This document shows positions 45,470 to 56,654 of a stretch of DNA of 64,000 nt, piece after piece. The notes beneath the pieces were generated by a model. That model had not been told where the DNA came from. It ran no database searches and saw nothing but the letters and a program-made list of their open reading frames with translations. Source of the stretch: Catonia carolina (lineage: Eukaryota; Arthropoda; Insecta; Hemiptera; Achilidae); assembly GCA_035578175.1 (NCBI GenBank), contig JAQMRL010000006.1, forward strand, positions 62,102,501 to 62,166,500, given 5' to 3'. Position 1 is the first letter of the stretch. The number at the start of each line of letters is the position of its first letter. A program made the translations under genes and the position numbers.

Positions 45470-45905
45470 GAATTAAAGATCTCTTCTTCATCTTCTTTTT
45501 AATCTTGTAATGAAGCGTGGCGGATTTGCTATATCACTGATAAGCGGGTTATTATGGATTGGTAGTTTTGAGTAGAATTTATTATAACTATTTTTGACGA
45601 TGTCGCAAATGAATGGTGTTTTTAAATCGGTGTGTAGTGTGTAATTTGAAACATAGTAAGGTGAACCGGTAATTATACGGAGAAAATTAGAATGGAATGC
45701 TTGAATAGTTTTTAAATTACTCAGCTTTGCGCAACCGAAAACTTGAATACCGTACACCCAGATAGGTTTTAAGAGAGAATTGTACAGTAATAATTTATGT
45801 TTTGAGACGTATGGGTGATTTAGAGTGAACAAACCTGTATAGTTGTTTCAAACGTAAGTTTAGTTGAAGCCGTTTTGTCTTAATGTGGTGTTTCCAGGTC
45901 ATATT
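45470..45905 (-). pseudogene. Jockey-like LINE C-terminus, long open stretch
   Basis: The minus strand starts with TWKHHIKTKRLQLNLRLKQL, YRFVHSKSPIRLKT, then after a frameshift runs 114 codons: KHKLLLYNSLLKPIWVYGIQ, VFGCAKLSNLKTIQAFHSNF, ITGSPYYVSNYTLHTDLKTP, HNNPLISDIAN and RLKRR, followed by TGA where Trp is expected, then RRDL-stop. A post-thumb-to-C-terminus Jockey fragment with two visible lesions, from a subfamily different from the 28 kb copy. Confidence 0.85.
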
Positions 45906-46479
45906 TAAAAAAAAAAATGATATTTATAAGATATATTTCAAAAATTTAATTTTGATTATGTTTTTAGAGCGTTGTGTTAATAAAGAATACTATTGGTGTA
46001 TACGTGACAATGGAGCAAAATATGACCGTTATTGGCAAAGTAATTCAATTTATTTTTATCAACTTTTGTACCTAATTGATTTTAATTATAGATAACGGTA
46101 TGTTTAATAGAAAAGTATTCAAATATTGAAATTCGTTTAATTAATGTTCTGAATTTCATCCGCTGCCATTTTAACATTGGTTACTTTTTTTAAATCATTC
46201 ATTCAATTTGAAATGCTTTTTACCGTCAACATGTATAAGGTTGAATAAGTTGCTATATATCTAATATGCCGATTTATTTTTAGACACTTTTAAAGTGTCA
46301 ATAGTGTTACAATCGGAAAAAACTTTGGGCAAATTTATTTCAAAAGATTGTCATATTGCTTGAATATAAACCAATACAGTATTTTAATTTTGATTACTTT
46401 AATTTACTTTGCCAACAGCCTTTATGGCAACATGGTGAGTTTACCAATTCACCTAAAACAACGTTTGTCAGTGAGTTCT
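45906..46479. other. No gene seen
   Basis: AT-rich spacer. The 141-codon ORF beginning at 46348 runs into a reversed LINE tail and is not a real gene. Confidence 0.5.
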
Positions 46480-46650
46480 CCTTCTTCACCTTCTTCATTT
46501 TTCTTCTCCTCTTTCCATTCTTGTTCTTCTTCTTGCTGTCGTGGATTAGGCCTTCAGAACTCTTCCAACTTATTTTCTTATAATTTTCCGCCCTACCCAC
46601 ATCTCTTCGTCCATAAGGTATATAGTTTAAAGGGAGAAATACATTGTGAC
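46480..46650 (-). pseudogene. RTE-like LINE 3' end with expanded GAA tail
   Basis: The minus strand reads YGRRDVGRAENYKKISWKSS and then a CCTAATCCACGACAGC segment followed by GAAGAAGAACAAG and further GAA-type repeats. Other LINE ends here show the same GRxxxGRPRKRW-like block before a GAA tail. Confidence 0.5.
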
Positions 46651-46722
46651 GAAATGAAGACAATTAACTTAACTCAGAACCGATACCGTAACGACATTAT
46701 TCGAACGGTTCGAACGGCTTTC

Positions 46723-46771
46723 AAGCGACCAATGATTGCACGGGTCGACCCCGTTCAATCATTGGTCGCTT
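46723..46771. repeat. 49-bp palindrome containing CCAAT boxes
   Basis: AAGCGACCAATGATTG and its perfect complement CAATCATTGGTCGCTT surround a near-symmetrical ACGGGTCGACCCCGT-like centre. Upstream is a direct repeat CGAACGGTTCGAACGG. Confidence 0.95.
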
Positions 46772-46994
46772 AAAAGCATAGACCCGGAGACCTTTCCGTA
46801 GAACTCTTATTTACCGTGACTAGTGACTGTCAGATACCTAATTTATACGACTAAACTAAAATATCAAGAGCGAGGGTAAGCCTGGTCGGCAAACCTGGGG
46901 GATGCGTGTTGCTCGTTCTCTTGTTGGGAAAGCCTCTTGACGCACAAAGCAAATTAAATGACAAATAAAACAAAACAAAAATTCAGTCATTTTA

Positions 46995-47250
46995 AATTTT
47001 AATTGATCTTCTTCGTCTTCTTCTTCCTTCAAGCAAAGATTAGGCCACAGCCTGTTCCGAAGTCACAAACTATATCATCTATCTCCATCTTCTCCTAGGT
47101 CTACCGACATCCCCTTTTACCTACTGAAGCATACCAGTGTGCCTGATTAGGTATCCTGTGATCTGACATTCTTGCCATGTGCTGTCTCCAACTTTAGCGA
47201 TAATCCTTTATCTTTTCGTTTATGTTGTAAACACCCTTAATCAAGTAGTA
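46995..47250 (-). pseudogene. RTE-like LINE 3' end
   Basis: The minus strand reads YNINEKIKDYR, SWRQHMARMSDHRIPNQAHW, YASVGKRGCR, then stops, with an ...EDEEE-type GAAGAAGAAGACGAAGAAG tail. This is the IEEYRxxWxxHxxRMxxxRIPKxxxxYxPxGKRxxGRPRKRW end of an RTE-like LINE. Confidence 0.75.
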
Positions 47251-48329
47251 AAATATCCATACCAGTATCAAGTTGAAAAAACCTAATTGATTTTAAAGAA
47301 TAAAAAATTCTAAAATGAACTAAAAAAAGAAGTTATCTGTAACATTTAAATTTATGTACAGGTAAAAAATTGTTTATGTTTTTTTTTCATTGTTAATTCT
47401 CTATTAATTATTGTTATTTTTTTATCAAGAAACAGATATGATAACTAATATTTTGCTGATTTGATAATAAAAAAAAACAAAAATGTTAGATATACATTAT
47501 GTACATGTATATAACAGAATAGTAAATTAACAACAGAATTTATTGAATTAAATATAGCACTAAAAATAACACGGGTGCTTTTAGTTAGAACATAATATCA
47601 GATCTATTGTAATAAGTTAGAACATTTGCAAGTGTTCGTTTTCATTTTCTACATATACTTACATTGTTCGTTCTTAGTAATTTCCCTTAATTACTGTTTC
47701 AAGTTTTAAAACTTGACGGTAGGGCGCAATTAGATACCGCCTGTTCTTCCCAGCAACGCCTTCTTCACATATTACAGCTAAAAGCTACAGTAATACTTGG
47801 ATAATCTCATCTCCAATATTCTTAAAGATAACTGTGCGCTAAGTTTGTATATGTTAGGTAACTGTCAAGTGATTGAAATGGCAGAAAACTTTAATTTGTT
47901 GTTAAATGCTTTCGTTGAATTTAACACTCGTGTATTTTGTGGATAGATAAGTTGAAGATTAATTTATAATTATAATGGTGAAATCATTAAATTAGAATTG
48001 AGTTTTATTTTACGTGTAGCGTAGCAATTATGGTTGATTTAAATCATGTGATAACCATTATTACGTATCCAAATATCTGGATGGAATGTTTTTTTTTAAA
48101 TCAACATCTCAGGCGTGACCTTTAAACATGTTAAATTCTGAATTAATTAAAGCTAGTAGTTCTATCAAGTACATTAATATTCTGACATTATAATAATGCT
48201 AGTAGTTTGTAGGGTAGGCTGGAAATAGTTATAAGATAGTTTTATTGTATGAAAAGGTGTAGCTAATATTGTGTGGTTAGTATTGCTACCTGGAAAGAGT
48301 GGAGTGGTGGTGTATCATTAAGGATAATC
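47251..48329. other. No gene seen; AT-rich
   Basis: AT-rich spacer. Confidence 0.5.
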
Positions 48330-48760
48330 GGCTCTAATTATCATTTCTTGTATTTTTTCTGTTTTCATGTCGATTTTCAAAATCAAGTTTTCATCGGATA
48401 TACACATTTTCAGACCTCTGAACCCAAAAGATATGTTTTTAGCGATTGGTATGTGTGTGTGTGTATGTGTGAACAAAATATCTTAAGAACGGAATATTGT
48501 ACGAAGTTGAAACTTAAAACTTAAGTTAGGTACTACTAGAGGACCGGACACAAACATTTTCATCAAAATCTGCCAACCATAAGTAGTAGTTTATTGGTAT
48601 CATTTTTCTCTTTTTTTCAAAAACGGTTCCTACGGAATTTTTTTAAAAATTGGCTAATTTACTCCATTTTTTTATGCTCTACAAGATAGGGTAGGTGCCA
48701 TGTCTGCTCTAATTCTTGGGGAAGTTGTACTCTTGTAGGAAAAAAATCGATAAATTTTTG
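48330..48760 (+). repeat. Family R copy 9 (5' half)
   Basis: Sense copy with GTTTTCATGTCGATTTTC, CAGACCTCTGAACCC, a GT tract (48450-48472), ACAAAATATCTTAAGAACGG, CATTTTCATCAAAATC, and CAAGATAGGGTAGGTGCCATG boxes, then truncated. Confidence 0.85.
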
Positions 48761-49399
48761 TAGTAGTTAATAAGTTCTTTTGATTTACATATTTTATTTC
48801 TTTTTTGTTTTGTTTTCGTGTATACATAAATACTATATCACACTATATTAATAACCTTCTAAGTAGTTTAATCTGTATTTAAGTAACTAACATACAGTTT
48901 ATAATTCTAGTTTATAATGCACATAGTTTATAACTAACATATTAATTTATTACCGCAGTAGTTTCAGTAGTAAAAATAAACACAGAACCACTAAATTGAT
49001 CTACCCTTGAACATGGAAAACCGTAGTTGGGTAGATTAATTTTCCCACAAGTTAATATGAATAGTTTTACATTTTTAAGTTATAATTAAGGAAATTAATA
49101 TTGTTAAGAAATAAATTATTTTTTTGTATAATGAAAAATAAATAAATGTACAAAAGATGTAAGTTTATACTGCTGGTCACTGGCAGATTTTACTGTTTCA
49201 AGTTTGAAGAAATAAAATACGAAGATTTTTCAATAAATTTTTGGCAATGAATAAGAAATTGTGCGGAAATTATTTAATGGGTAATTTAGACGTGTGATTG
49301 GTAGTTTATTGCTTAGAGGTTGCCTCAGGATGTTGGCGGAAAATAAAATCAGATCAAAATAATTGATAGAAAACTAATATCCAGGTCAAATATATTATT
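48761..49399. other. No gene seen
   Basis: AT-rich spacer. Confidence 0.5.
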
Positions 49400-49640
49400 A
49401 CTTCGTTATATTTTTGAACCGATTTTTATTTTTTTTGAAGGGAACTTGATCGAGAGTGTTCTTAGCTGCAATATGGCACGTTTGAGTAAAAACAATTGCA
49501 TCATTTAAATAATTAACGTGTGTATTTGTCTGATGCATTTTAGTTCCTAAACGGATGTACCGATTTTGATTAATTTTATGTTTTGTTTGAAAGGTGCTAT
49601 GTTCGAAAGTGTTCTTAGCTATAATAAAGGTACGGTGAGG
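49400..49640 (+). repeat. Diverged tandem duplication (~150 bp unit)
   Basis: GAACCGATTTTTATT...GAGTGTTCTTAGCTGCAATA is followed ~150 bp later by GTACCGATTTTGATT...AAGTGTTCTTAGCTATAATA, two diverged tandem units. Similar ACCGATTTTGAT tandem blocks occur in insect Helitron interiors, but no end is seen here. Confidence 0.5.
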
Positions 49641-49756
49641 TAAAAAATGACTACTAGTAATATAAATAAAGTTTAAAAAACATGAAATAAAAAATTAAAT
49701 TTTTAATTTAAAAACCCCCGACTCAAAAATCATATTATAAAAAGTAAAAAAATAAA

Positions 49757-49945
49757 ATGTATTGGCCATTTAGGTTTAATTTAGATAGTAGATAAATTAT
49801 TTTGATCCAAGCGTCGTCGCGTAGGGGTACCGCTAGGTAACCCATCTAAGTCCCATCCGTTACTAGCGGCACCCCTACGCGACGACGCTTGGAACAAAAT
49901 ATTTTATCTACTATCTAAATTAACCTAAAGGGCCAATATATATAA
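49757..49945. mobile_element. Foldback element with GC-rich arms
   Basis: Two arms of about 85 bp are near-perfect complements: the left contains ATTGGCCATTTAGG, TAGATAGTAGATAAA and CCAAGCGTCGTCGCGTAGG, and the right repeats these in reverse. The loop is about 17 bp (around CCATCTAAGTCCCATCC). Weaker complementarity seems to extend outward toward 49690 and 50000. There is no ORF; it would form a long hairpin in RNA or single-stranded DNA. A foldback MITE is the likely class. Confidence 0.9.
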
Positions 49946-50002
49946 CTATTTTTATTATATTTTTAGGTTTTAAAACTATTTAATTTAATTTTTATTTTTG
50001 TT

Positions 50003-50255
50003 GTTTAGGTCAACAGCCGAAAGGCTGGTTTGAACCTGTAGAGGTTTTAATAAGTAAAAACGAGGAGTGAGGTGGTTTACTATTGCTTTCCTCACTCAGT
50101 TGAAAGAGTATGCTTATTAGCATCTCCGAAAAGCACCCACTTTTTACCTTGCAAATGACACCTTCACTTCATTAACCACGGGGTCTGGCTGTACAGTGAA
50201 ATTCATTACTCTCAGAACAGACATCTCTGACTAGTGTCTTTTACATCTCTAATTT
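50003..50255 (-). mobile_element. SINE-M copy 8 (3' two-thirds)
   Basis: Inverted copy from the tail GTTGTTTAGGTCAACAGCCG to TGACTAGTGTCTTTTACATC, truncated at its sense 5' side. It abuts the extended arm of the foldback element. Confidence 0.85.
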
Positions 50256-51364
50256 TTATTATATAACGTGATTAGAAAATAATGATGATGGTTTGGTGTG
50301 TAAAACTTGAAGGTATTCTTTTTACCTCTCATCGAAATTAGAAATCAAAATAATAATTTTTTTCCTTATCATTTAGGCTACTTGATATCTTGTGTTTTTA
50401 ATTAGTATTATATTTGTAAGAGCAATCCTGAAAGCATCAGTTCTTACTTGTATTTAACTTTTTATCTAAAAACAAAGATCGAGGAAAATAGGGAGAAGGA
50501 TTCATTAGTAATTTATTAAATTACATGTGAGGGCAAAAAGGGAGCAAAAATGAAGCAATTACTATAATGGAAGAAATTAAGAATGGAACAAATAAAGGGA
50601 GGAAATAATATAAAGGGCAAAAACAATGTAGAAGAAGAAGAAGATGGAAATGATATAGAAAAGGGCAGGTGTTATATTTATTATATTTATATTGATTAAT
50701 ATTAGTTGTAAGTGTTTATTGTCACGTGTACCACACAAAAGGAGGGTAACTTGCGACACGTCATAAGGGTAAAAGTTTAGAGGTGGTAGCTATATATCTC
50801 GATATACGAGTATATACAATATTGAATAGCATGGACTTGTAAGCAAGGGGAGTAAATAAGAAGCAACAAACATTTAGATTGTGTAGATGTTGTTAAGTCA
50901 CAAAGTTAATTATACTGATGTGTTGTAGATATATCCGCACGAATTGCGTCGAAAGGCACGCGTGCAAAAATGAATTATCAAAGGAATATTCAGTCATGGG
51001 TTTCCTCCTTATCTTGATTTCAGTTTTAATACATTACAGAATTACATTATATAAGATAATCTTAAAGTCAAATCGATCAGTAAATTAGAATTACAGTTTG
51101 TAACTTTAAAAATAAAACATCTACGTTAGGATTAATAATTACCTACAAAATAATATATGACAAATTTTTATTGAGTTATCTTAAAACTTAATGCTATTAC
51201 TCGAGAAAAAATTAATTAATAAATAAAAACGTTAATTAATTTTGATTCATTATTGTTAAAAATAAACGATTAATGAAAATTATTAGAAAAAATAACAAAA
51301 ATTTTACCGATACCTGTATAGAGTGGATGATAACAGTTTGACAAAATACATTTTTAAGACACTA
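50256..51364. other. No gene seen
   Basis: AT-rich spacer with a small GAAGAAGAAGA run near 50631. Confidence 0.5.
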
Positions 51365-51610
51365 AAAATAGACCTAAAATGTCGGATAAGTGGTTCAAAG
51401 AAGTCTGAAAAGATATAGAGAAAATTTACATAGACCGTGAAAACTTGATGAACCGAACCAAATTCAGACAACTAAGTACTTCAATGAAGATCAAAAACAG
51501 AAGACCGGGTGAAAAAAAATTAAAGGAGAAAAGCGTGCAGTGAACGAATGCTGAGAATGTTGGCTGCGAAAAGAGCTTCCAGAAACTCTAAAGCCACCTG
51601 ACGTGGTCTA
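51365..51610 (+). pseudogene. LINE charged C-terminal tail, clearest copy
   Basis: Frames give DKWFKEV, KDIEKIYIDRENLMNRTKFR, QLSTSMKIKNRRPGEKK, RMLRMLAAKRASRNSKAT-stop. Positively charged ends of this form (TKFRQL...GxKWTEERKRxHSERM..WAAKRASRNS) close several insect LINE ORFs. Copies on the other strand lie at 44.9 and 54.0 kb. Confidence 0.7.
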
Positions 51611-52149
51611 ACATTTTTTTAATTTTCTAAAATTTTGATTATATATATACTTCTGTCTCACGATGGCCACAATACACAACATACACATCATCAAAATACA
51701 GAAAATCACTAACGTGTCTGAAAACGTTTATTTCCGTTGAAAATAGATTTCAAGAAATCGACATGGCCACAATACTTTCTTTCACTATACATTCATATAG
51801 GGCAAAGGATTGTAAAAACGAAATTTAAGATTTTAGTGAAAAATATGTAACAAAGTCAAATAATCGTTAAATTTTTTGGCAGTAAATCTTTTAATAATAT
51901 GCGCATCTTATTCTATTTCTAAATTGTATAAATTACAAAAAATTATTGTTTATTATATAAAAAGGATGTTGATGGATGCCTTCTCTCAAACGAAACTTTG
52001 TAACTAGTTTTTTAAAGTTTAAAACTGATTGTATATAGTTATTAATTGTAAAAAACGAAAAAAGTATGTTGTGTTAGGTTATTTTTTTGTAAAAAATTTT
52101 AGTTTCGGGAAATGAATAATTTATAATATTTTTCTATTATTACCTTACA
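51611..52149. repeat. AT-rich spacer with an R 5'-end fragment
   Basis: At 51715-51815 ACGTGTCTGAAAACGTTTATT, AGAAATCGACATGG and a CATATAGGGCAAAGG segment are an inverted 5' end of family R. The rest is unassigned. Confidence 0.55.
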
Positions 52150-52570
52150 TAAAAACTGTACGTTACACACGTCACAGCAATATCAGACTCACGGTTTCGC
52201 ATGTTGTGTGGTGTCTCAGATGGCAAGTCCTCGCTACCTCTACACTTAAAAGTCATCCTCTATAAGTCACTAGTACGGCCAGTTTGGCTATATGGTGGAC
52301 CAAATTTTCAAGCCTGTTACAAAACAACCGTGAATATTCTTCAGAGACACCAGTCAAAAGCACGTAGAGCAATACCAAAGGCACCGTTTTACGTACCCAA
52401 TCGCTTCACGAAGACCTGAAAATACCAACGGTTTGAGACATTGTAAAAGCAACATACAACTCATTACACACAAAGACAATTACCACATAAATCCTAATAT
52501 CCAATCTCTTTCAACTAACGATCTGTCTGTACAGTCAACTAAAACGAAAGTGGAATAGGGATCTTCTCCA
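52150..52570 (+). pseudogene. Jockey-like LINE C-terminus
   Basis: The plus strand reads LCGVSDGKSSLPLHLKVILY, KSLVRPVWLYGGPNFQA, ILQRHQSKARRAIPKAPFYV, then after a frame break LHEDLKIPTV and finally LKRKWNRDL. Post-thumb region of Jockey ORF2 with frameshifts. Confidence 0.75.
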
Positions 52571-53999
52571 ACCACCATAAAACACATTTCAAATTAACTT
52601 GTATTCCTGTTTGAAATAACTTCATTCAAAAAAATCTATGATCATAGTTTAAAAACCATTATCATTAAATATTGGCATCACATTCTTGTATAATTCCGAG
52701 TCAAAATCGGTTACTGGATCGATTTACATTCATATTAAAATTGAAACAAAAAAAAGAAAATTATTCCAGAATTTACCTCCATTGAACTGTGTGCTAATTG
52801 TTATTTGACAGACAACCAGGGTATCCAATTTTATGAACATGTTCCAGTTCGCATTCTTCACAGTAACATGAGCCTCACATTCTGTTGCTTTCTTATTACA
52901 AGAACCTTGGAGTTTCTCACTTTCAGAACTAAATTAGCTTCTGTGCATCTCGCAATAACATGCTTTTATGGTATTGGAAATGTTGATAATGAAAGATATT
53001 AGTTAAAGTCTTTTAGCCATAATAATTGAACAATATTTATTTAGTTTTGCTATATCTCATTTCTGAAAGTTCTCAATAATCTTTACTGTAGGATGCCGAA
53101 ACACGTACTGAAATTGCATTCGGAATATTCTTAGTTAATGTAATCTACCCAATACATTATGTGTTTACATGTAGATATATAAATTATGAAGGAAGACAGG
53201 AAATAAATCTTGTTTAAACGTGTTACAACTGTCAAGTACCCTTCACCTTAGTGAAATGAAACTAAAACCAAACAAGGAAACAAAGTTTCCCTCCGATTTT
53301 CCAACCCCGAATGTCATACATTTACAACGTAGGCTTCTTCATGTATAAAGTACTACTTTGGATGGGGTGTAATACAGAGGTGTCGGAAAAAGGGGGAAGC
53401 AACACAAACTCATCGCGTCGTATTCGAGAGGATTGGAAAATTGGTTAAGAGGATGAAAAGAGAGGGGGTAACGCGTGAGTTGCCATTCATGAAGGAGGGG
53501 ATAACCTATAAATCAACCAAAACGCCATTCTGAAAATTCTTCTCACTCCGACCTCAAAATGGGGTACACATGTAGTAAAATTCCCTAGTTTTTCCATTTT
53601 TATTAATACTTAAACAATCACCTCCGACACATCTTATTGGTACTATCAATAAATTATCCTGACTTCCTTTAAAAAAAACTTTCCACCGTTTTCCTGAAAG
53701 AAAAGTAAAGGGGATCATAAATATTGTAATAATATTAGAATATTTAACTTTAATTTATAACTTTTTGAAAAAATAATGAAGTACGGAAGATATAAAGATA
53801 ATAAAATCCTCCATTTTAGTCATTTTTTAAGATGTTTCCAATTCGTATTATTCACTCACGTACCCAATGTATATCAATGTATTCAGAAAAAGAAATATAT
53901 CAGGTCATTTAAATCGATTTTTTCCCAAATTATAATTTATTGCTTACATTTTAGGATAATTTTTAGACCACTAAAGTAACTTTAGCTATTACTAAACAA
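52571..53999. other. No gene seen
   Basis: Unassigned. A GC-richer stretch at 53270-53560 has no recognisable ORF. Confidence 0.45.
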
Positions 54000-54215
54000 C
54001 CTTTTCACAGCCCACAATCTCAGTATTCTTTTAATGTAGGCTTTTCTCTTTGTTTCTGTTCATCCGTTGTTTTATGTTTGTTCTTCGTTGAAGCACTTTA
54101 AGTCAGTATTCAATCATCTGAACTTGGTTCGGTGCATTATGTGCCTCAGTTTACTTTATTTTTTCAAATATTCTTTCTGTCTTCTTTAAACCATTTATCA
54201 GACACATCAGGTTTA
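54000..54215 (-). pseudogene. LINE charged C-terminal tail, copy
   Basis: The minus strand matches the 44.9 kb and 51.4 kb copies at DNA level: GATAAATGGTTTAAAGAAG, CACCGAACCAAGTTCAGATG, CTTCAACGAAGAACAAAC, ACTGAGATTGTGGGCTG. Confidence 0.6.
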
Positions 54216-54446
54216 TTGAGTATTTGTAAATTAATGTTATTTATTTATTTTTCCATTATACGTTACAATACAATGTTAATTTACTTAATTATATTTTTAA
54301 AAATATAAAACTATTTATATTAACTCGTGGTGGTAAAATAAATCTACTCAACTATGGTTTCCCATGTTCAAGGGTAGATCAATTAATTACTTCTGTCTTG
54401 TCTAGTATTTGTCTGTCTAGTATTTTCTACTACTGCGGTACTGTTT

Positions 54447-54600
54447 GCCCATAATAAGCAAGTGGAATGTTAAATTATTTGGACTCGATCTGCTAGTTCC
54501 ATGGCTACAATAAATAATTTTGTTTATCACATGGTCAGTCAATTATATGACTGATGTATTTACGAACAGAAGAGGTAGAGGTGTGAAGGACACTATTACA
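54447..54600 (+). mobile_element. SINE-M copy 9 (5' third)
   Basis: From TGCCCATAATAAGCAAGTGG to AGGTGTGAAGGACACTA, then truncated. Confidence 0.8.
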
Positions 54601-54699
54601 TTAATCTGAAACTAGTGAAATAGTCACTATCTGTTAAAACTAAAATTTGGAAGGAAGTATTCCCTTTGGGGTAAATAGAAAAGTTAAACAAAAACGATT

Positions 54700-55428
54700 T
54701 CCACATTCAACATATAAAAGGGTTGAAAAATGTATTCAAACATTGAGCCGATATTTCCCGTTTACTAAGTTTCGGACAAGCTAAACTGATGAAACTCGAC
54801 GGAGAAGTTATTTATAGTTCAATTACAAAAATTACATCTTAATTATTTCAAAAATATACCCATAAGGGGATAAATATGGTCTTCAACCTTAAAAACAATA
54901 TTTGATTATTTTCAAGTTCCAGACGCGTTAGATGGCTGAATTTCGGTGATGTTATTTGCAATTTAACTAAAACTGTACCCCGTAATAATTTCCAAAATGT
55001 ACCCCTAAAAATTTAAAAAGAGTTTCTTACCCTTAAATAAATATTTTTAATTTACTAATTTAGTAAATTAGTAAATTAGTATTTAGTAATTAGTAATTAG
55101 ATTGTTACGTTCGCCTGTAATTTACAGGCGAGCTAGATGACTGAAACTCCTAAAGGAGATGCACCTAAAAAATTACTCTTCAACGATTACAAAAATGTAA
55201 CTTTAAGGAGTTAAAAACCGGCTTTAACCCTTATAACAATATTGTTTGTTAATATGTTTCAGACGAGGTAGATGGCTGCAACTTGGCGGAGGTGTCCAAA
55301 TATATACATATAATATTTTCCCATATTATATAAGAAAAGCTTATTTTTGAATTATTTATAAGCGTATTTTGAAAATTATTGAAATCAAACAAAATGATAC
55401 CCGGTTGAAGCCGGGACGGGCAGCTAGT
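54700..55428 (+). mobile_element. Helitron 3' end with internal tandem units
   Basis: The right end has the hairpin CCCGGTTGAAGCCGGG (55400-55415) followed by ACGGGCAGCTAG and T, the classic Helitron terminus (GC hairpin about 10 nt before CTAG-T). Inside are at least four diverged units, each with a GACxxGxTAGATGGCTGAAAC box (54775, 54922, 55125, 55262) and an ACAAAAATxTAC..TTAAG box. The 5' TC end cannot be placed. Non-autonomous; no Rep or helicase coding is visible. Confidence 0.75.
55400..55428 (+). other. Helitron terminator hairpin and CTAG-T end
   Basis: Five-base-pair GC stem CCCGG/CCGGG with a TTGAAG loop, then CTAG at 55424-55427 followed by T. Confidence 0.85.
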
Positions 55429-56654
55429 ATGTAATTAAGTAGACGAACACCAATGTGTTTATGAATAGTAATGCATATTTATTGACTTCTATTTATGTTG
55501 TAGAGTAACCGAGAAACTGACCTCCCACAAAACTGAAAAAAGGCCACTGAAAAATAAAATAAAATAAAAGAGCCGCTCTTAAACCCACTTGTCTCTTAAT
55601 TTAAATTTTCCACAAATAACTTCTAAAAATAAATTACCTCCTTTCAAGTCCCAGTTCCAATGTCCCACGAACCAGAATCCTATTTCCTATTTAAACTATA
55701 AAATTCCCCCTAAATTTCTTGAGGTTGCAATTATTCTGTTATATTGTTCCCCGAGCGACCAGGTGTTCCTTAACACGATGTCGCCATCATAGGGCTTCTT
55801 AGCCCTCTCAACCAGGATTCAGGATTCAGGATTCAGAAACTGACATCGTTCAATACATAACCTAAAAAGTAACCAATTTATTTGAAAATAATTTGATTAA
55901 ATAATCGATTATATGTCACAGTTATTAAACAGACAAGTAGAAAATTATGTCAGTAGAAATTTTATAATTATATTTGATAAGGGAGCTACGGCCTGGTAGC
56001 GCAGTCAGGGGGAATTCAGAGCATTCGGCAGGCCTAGTCACATAGCAGAGAAGGAAATTGAAAACGCTCATGTTATATAAAATTCATTACGCACCTTGTA
56101 ATTGCTTCAATATTAAGGGGGGAAATTTTGGACAAGAGGCGGAATCAAATCGAATGAAATGGAAGGAAAATGGAACAGCCAGGAAAATATAATTTAAAGG
56201 GTACATAAGTTAAGACTTATTTAGTTACAGTTTTAGTTCCCTTTTATAACAAGTAACACAACCTTTTAACATTATTAATAATAAATTATTATTTGAACGT
56301 TGGGTAAGAATCTAATGAAAATAATTAATATCTAAATTTAATTTCGTTCAGTTTATTCCAATTACGCACAACCGTTTCTATTACATAAATGAATAAATAA
56401 CCGCAATTTATTGATGTGTTAAAATTGTACTAATTTAATATTTTGTGTTAACGGTATTTACAATCTGATATTAGGTTGTGTAATAATCTTTATACATATT
56501 TTATAAAGAAATAAAGTTTGTTTGTACGAAGTAATCTCAATATTCAATCAATTCAAAGATTTGTTCACTGTTGGGAAGTTTAAAGTTGGCTGAGTTACAT
56601 CAGCTAAATACATAACGCTAAGTAAATAATGATGAAAAAATCAGACATCTTTTT
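55429..56654. other. No gene seen; short tandem repeat and tRNA-like trace
   Basis: Three-plus copies of a 7-bp CAGGATT unit lie at 55812-55836. GGCCTGGTAGCGCAGTCAGG near 55991 resembles a Pol III A-box, but no B-box follows at the right distance. The C-rich ORF at 55589 has no recognisable domain. Confidence 0.45.

Noticed and set aside
46348..46773. 141-codon plus-strand ORF as a gene
   Set aside because: Its Ser-rich middle is the reverse complement of a LINE GAA tail, and its end runs into a palindrome; no domain is recognisable.
55985..56040. tRNA-like A-box GGTAGCGCAGTCAGG as a fourth SINE
   Set aside because: No B-box is found downstream and no second copy of the region is in the window.
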